Positions 54,139-58,670 of a stretch of 58,670 bases of DNA are shown here, one piece after another. The notes beneath the pieces were generated by a model. The model saw only the letters and a program-made list of their open reading frames with translations, did no database searches and had not been told where the DNA came from. The position numbers were made by a program, and so were the translations under genes. Every line of letters begins with the position of its first letter. The first letter of the stretch is position 1. This stretch comes from Pseudomonadota bacterium (lineage in GTDB: Bacteria > Pseudomonadota > Alphaproteobacteria > Reyranellales > Reyranellaceae): NCBI GenBank assembly GCA_018240685.1, contig JAFEFG010000012.1, positions 1 to 58,670 of the forward strand, given 5' to 3'.

Positions 54139-54962
54139 ATGAGGCTGAAAGGCGGCTCCTCGCTCTGGATCGGCGGCGGCCTGGTCTTCATCGCCATCGC
54201 CGCGGCGGTGTTCGCGCCGGTGCTCGCCCTCACCGATCCGGTGATGGGCGCCAACCTGATGAACGCGGAGATCCCGCCCGGCTGGGAGTTCCCCTTCGGG
54301 ACCGACGCGCAAGGCCGCGACATCTACTCCCGCATCCTCTACGGCGCGCGGGTGTCGCTCACGGTCGGCATCGTGAGCCAGCTCTGCAACAGCCTGATCG
54401 GCGTCAGCCTCGGCCTCACCGCCGGCTACTGGGGCGGCTGGTGGGACGACGTCGTGAGCGGGCTCACCAACCTGATGCTGGCCATTCCCTCGCTGGTCTT
54501 CGCGCTCGCCATCATGGCGATCCTGGGACCGGGCCTCGTGAGCCTCGTCGTGGCGCTGGGCCTCACCAGCTGGTCGTACTCCTGCCGCATTGCCCGCGCG
54601 CAGGTCCTCTCGCTCAAGGGCCAGGGCTATGTGCAGGCCGCGCGGATCCTGGGCTACAGCGACCTGCGCATCATGTTCACCCAGCTCCTGCCCAACATCC
54701 TCGGCCCGCTGATCGTGATCGCCACGCTCGGCATGGGCGGTGCGATCCTCTCGGAGGCGGCGCTGTCCTTCCTCGGGCTCGGCATCCGCCCGCCCTTCCC
54801 GAGCTGGGGCAGCATGCTCTCCGAAGCGCGCGACCAGATCACGACCGCGCCGTGGCTGTCGGTGTTTCCGGGACTGGCGATCTTCTTCACCGTGCTGGGC
54901 CTCAATCTTCTGGGCGACGGCCTGCGCGACATCCTCGACCCGCAATCGACGTCGCGCCGCGC

Positions 54963-54966
<4 letters not shown>
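54139..54966 (+). CDS. Peptide-type ABC importer permease (DppC-like)
   Basis: A 275-residue permease with EFPFGTDAQGRDIYSRILYG (the DppC signature), membrane segments, the EAA loop YVQAARILGYSDLRIMFTQL and the tail SFLGLGIRPPFPSWG. The short N-terminus puts the first helix almost at the start (SLWIGGGLVFIAIAAAVF). Its stop overlaps the ATG of the ATPase gene by four bases. Confidence 0.93.
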
Positions 54967-56898
<1,932 letters not shown>

Positions 56899-56946
56899 GC
56901 GAGGTTCGGTCTGGCATCGGTCGCGGGGCGACCTACATTAAGGCCG

Positions 56947-58191
56947 ATGCATCAGCCTCAGGATATCGACCGCATCGCCGACTGGGTCATCCGGCGCGGC
57001 CTCGAAGGCATTTCGGAGCCGGACCTCCTGCGCGAGTTCTGCCTGAAGTGCCGCATGGTCGGCCTCGACATCACGCGTGCACTCGCCTTCATCGATACGC
57101 TGCACCCCGTCTACGAGGGCCGCATCTTCCGCTGGCGCGGCGACGGCACCGAGGAGGAGCCGGTCCGCGAATATGGCCCCAGCGGCGAAGGCGCGGCTGC
57201 CGAATCCTGGCAGCGAAGCCCCTTCTTCCATCTCCTGCAGACCGGCGGCGAGGAGCTGCGGCGACGCATCGGCTTCGGCGAACCGGCCGACTTCGCCATC
57301 ATCCAGGACATGAAGGATGCCGGCCACACCGATTACGTGGTCTTCGTGCATCGCTTCGCCCGCTCGGGCGTGATCGGCGAGATGGACTGCGTCTCCTCGG
57401 CCTGGTCGACGCGCTGCGCCCAGGGATTCAGCGACGCCGACCTCGCCGCGCTGAGGCGCCTCGTCCCGGCGCTCGCCCTTGCAATCAAGAGCGCGGCCCT
57501 GTCGCAGATCGCGCGCACGCTGGTCGAGGTCTATCTCGGCCGCGACGCGGGCGCGCGCGTGCTGGACGGCCGCATCCAGCGCGGCGTCGCCGACCGGATC
57601 GAGTCGGTGCTGTGGTTCTCCGACCTGCGCGGCTTCACCGCCATTACCGACACCGCGCCGCCCGACGAGATCATCCCGCTGCTGAACGACTATGCCGACG
57701 CCGTCATCACCGCGATCCGCGATGCCGGCGGCGACGTCCTGAAGCTGATCGGCGACGGCACGCTGGCCATCTTCCGGGATGACGATCCGGCCGTCGCCTG
57801 CGCGAAGGCCTTGAAGGCCGAGTTCCTGATGCGCCGCAACGTCCGGGAGCTGAACGCCCGCCGCGCCATGGAGGCACGGCCCACCACCACGGTCTATCTC
57901 GGCCTTCATATCGGCGAGGTCTTCTTCGGCAATGTCGGCAGCACCGACCGCCTCGACTTCACGGTCGTCGGTCCGGCGGTCAACGAGACCAGCCGCATCG
58001 CATCGATGTGCCGGTCGGTCGACCGGCCGCTGCTGGTCTCCTCCGCCTTCGCCGCGGCCCTTCCGCCCGAGAAGCGCACGAAGCTGGTCTCGGTGGGACG
58101 CTTTGCGCTGCGCGGCGTGGGCCGGGCGCAGGACCTCTTCACGCTCGATCCCGCCCTCCTGTCGGACGACGCGGCACGGCAGACCATGTAG
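56947..58191 (+). CDS. Class III adenylate cyclase, soluble
   Basis: Makes cyclic AMP. The 414-residue protein has no membrane segment. The C-terminal catalytic domain (about 215-390) has metal ligands Asp226 in WFSDLRGFTAI and Asp270 in IGDGTLAIF, purine-selecting Lys266 in DVLKLIGDG and Asp in RLDFTVVG, and transition-state Asn and Arg in AVNETSRI. The lysine and aspartate choice fits ATP rather than GTP. The N-terminal 200 residues (for example FCLKCRMVGLDITRALAFI) form an unassigned sensor module seen in rhizobial cyclases. It stands alone and converges on the phosphatase gene. Confidence 0.93.
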   Translation: MHQPQDIDRIADWVIRRGLEGISEPDLLREFCLKCRMVGLDITRALAFIDTLHPVYEGRIFRWRGDGTEEEPVREYGPSGEGAAAESWQRSPFFHLLQTGGEELRRRIGFGEPADFAIIQDMKDAGHTDYVVFVHRFARSGVIGEMDCVSSAWSTRCAQGFSDADLAALRRLVPALALAIKSAALSQIARTLVEVYLGRDAGARVLDGRIQRGVADRIESVLWFSDLRGFTAITDTAPPDEIIPLLNDYADAVITAIRDAGGDVLKLIGDGTLAIFRDDDPAVACAKALKAEFLMRRNVRELNARRAMEARPTTTVYLGLHIGEVFFGNVGSTDRLDFTVVGPAVNETSRIASMCRSVDRPLLVSSAFAAALPPEKRTKLVSVGRFALRGVGRAQDLFTLDPALLSDDAARQTM

Positions 58192-58224
58192 GCCACGCCG
58201 GAGCGACGCCAATCGATCGCCCTC

Positions 58225-58670
58225 TCAGGGCTTCGGTCCGGCCCAGCTCTCCAGCGCGTCCCACTTCGCCTTGCGCTGCTCCTCACGCGACTTCTTGAAA
58301 TCGTGCCCGAACGGCGCCGTCTCGAACGAGCCGTAGGTCGGGTTGGCGATCACCAGCCAGTCGCGCCCCCAATGCGCCTTGTCTTCCTCGAAGGCCTTGA
58401 GGCGATCGGCCTCGCTCGACCGGTAGCGATCGTCGAAGTCGCCGAAATTGTCGCCGAGGTTCAGCAGGATGCGATAGTCCTTCGCGACCACGGCCCGGCG
58501 CGTGCTCTTGAAGCTGCCCCAGTCGGGCCTCTCGTTCTGCATCAAAAAGGTGTCGACATTGCCGCCCATGGGGAAGCCGAGCTTCGCCATGTTCTCGCGC
58601 GTGTCCTTCTCCGTCTCGACGCCGCGGTTGGTGATGTAGAAGACCTTCACGCCCTTGGAGTCGGCGTACT
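58225..58670 (-). CDS. Class C acid phosphatase (P4-like HAD), C-terminal part, cut by window edge
   Basis: At least 148 residues are visible. They contain VKVFYITNRGVETEK (HAD motif II of the e(P4) lipoprotein phosphatase group), ILLNLGDNFGDFDDRY (motif IV) and LVIANPTYGSFE, close to the PNPMYG motif of the family. The N-terminus with signal peptide and motif I lies beyond the right edge. It probably dephosphorylates nucleotides or other phosphomonoesters at the cell envelope. The reading frame is open to base 58670. Confidence 0.85.
   Translation of the reverse strand, partial: YADSKGVKVFYITNRGVETEKDTRENMAKLGFPMGGNVDTFLMQNERPDWGSFKSTRRAVVAKDYRILLNLGDNFGDFDDRYRSSEADRLKAFEEDKAHWGRDWLVIANPTYGSFETAPFGHDFKKSREEQRKAKWDALESWAGPKP

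Overview
The window is GC-rich, densely packed bacterial DNA with alternating operons. Many genes start at 4-base overlaps (ATGA or GTGA), and no gap between genes exceeds about 270 bases. Outer-membrane porin, RND efflux, AsmA, Bug-type tricarboxylate receptor and LLM flavin-enzyme genes point to a Gram-negative proteobacterium. An alphaproteobacterium, perhaps of the Reyranella/Rhodospirillales kind, is my best guess from gene content alone. I saw no rRNA, tRNA, insertion sequence, CRISPR array or phage gene.

Bases 1-9966 form an island of coenzyme F420 and luciferase-like (LLM) flavin enzymes. It holds eight LLM genes (one cut by the left edge), cofE (which adds glutamate to F420-0), a close relative of F420-dependent glucose-6-phosphate dehydrogenase (fgd), a short 6-phosphogluconate dehydrogenase (gnd) and a threonine-synthase-like PLP enzyme. 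The likely logic is that Fgd, followed by Gnd after lactonase, oxidises glucose-6-phosphate and charges F420, and the LLM enzymes spend F420H2 on unknown substrates. Bases 10047-13088 hold a histone-deacetylase-like amidohydrolase and a two-domain outer-membrane porin. Bases 13210-18683 are a complete five-gene peptide-type ABC importer. Bases 18711-25948 (minus strand) are an OmpR-type regulator followed by a three-part heavy-metal RND efflux system and a small lipoprotein.

Bases 26110-44039 are a mosaic of short operons. They include two enolase-superfamily enzymes, an orphan molybdate-type binding protein, a catalase-like peroxidase with cytochrome b561, a GSA-aminomutase-like aminotransferase, a HAD phosphatase, DUF3617, DsbA/FrnE, AsmA, an orphan peptide-binding protein, YaiI, a carboxylesterase, an amino-acid binding protein without signal peptide, DoxX and a Bug receptor.

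Bases 44090-46435 contain the most striking item. A UGSC-family protein is interrupted by an in-frame TGA exactly at the U of its UGSC motif, and a SECIS-like hairpin follows directly. It is therefore a probable selenoprotein of 174 residues. It lies downstream of a 351-residue conserved gene of unknown function and faces two tandem Lin0512-family genes.

Bases 46518-58670 hold a LysR regulator overlapping an alkanesulfonate-monooxygenase-like gene, pantothenate kinase coaA, a gamma-glutamyltransferase-like gene followed by a second complete peptide ABC importer, a soluble class III adenylate cyclase, and a class C acid phosphatase cut by the right edge.
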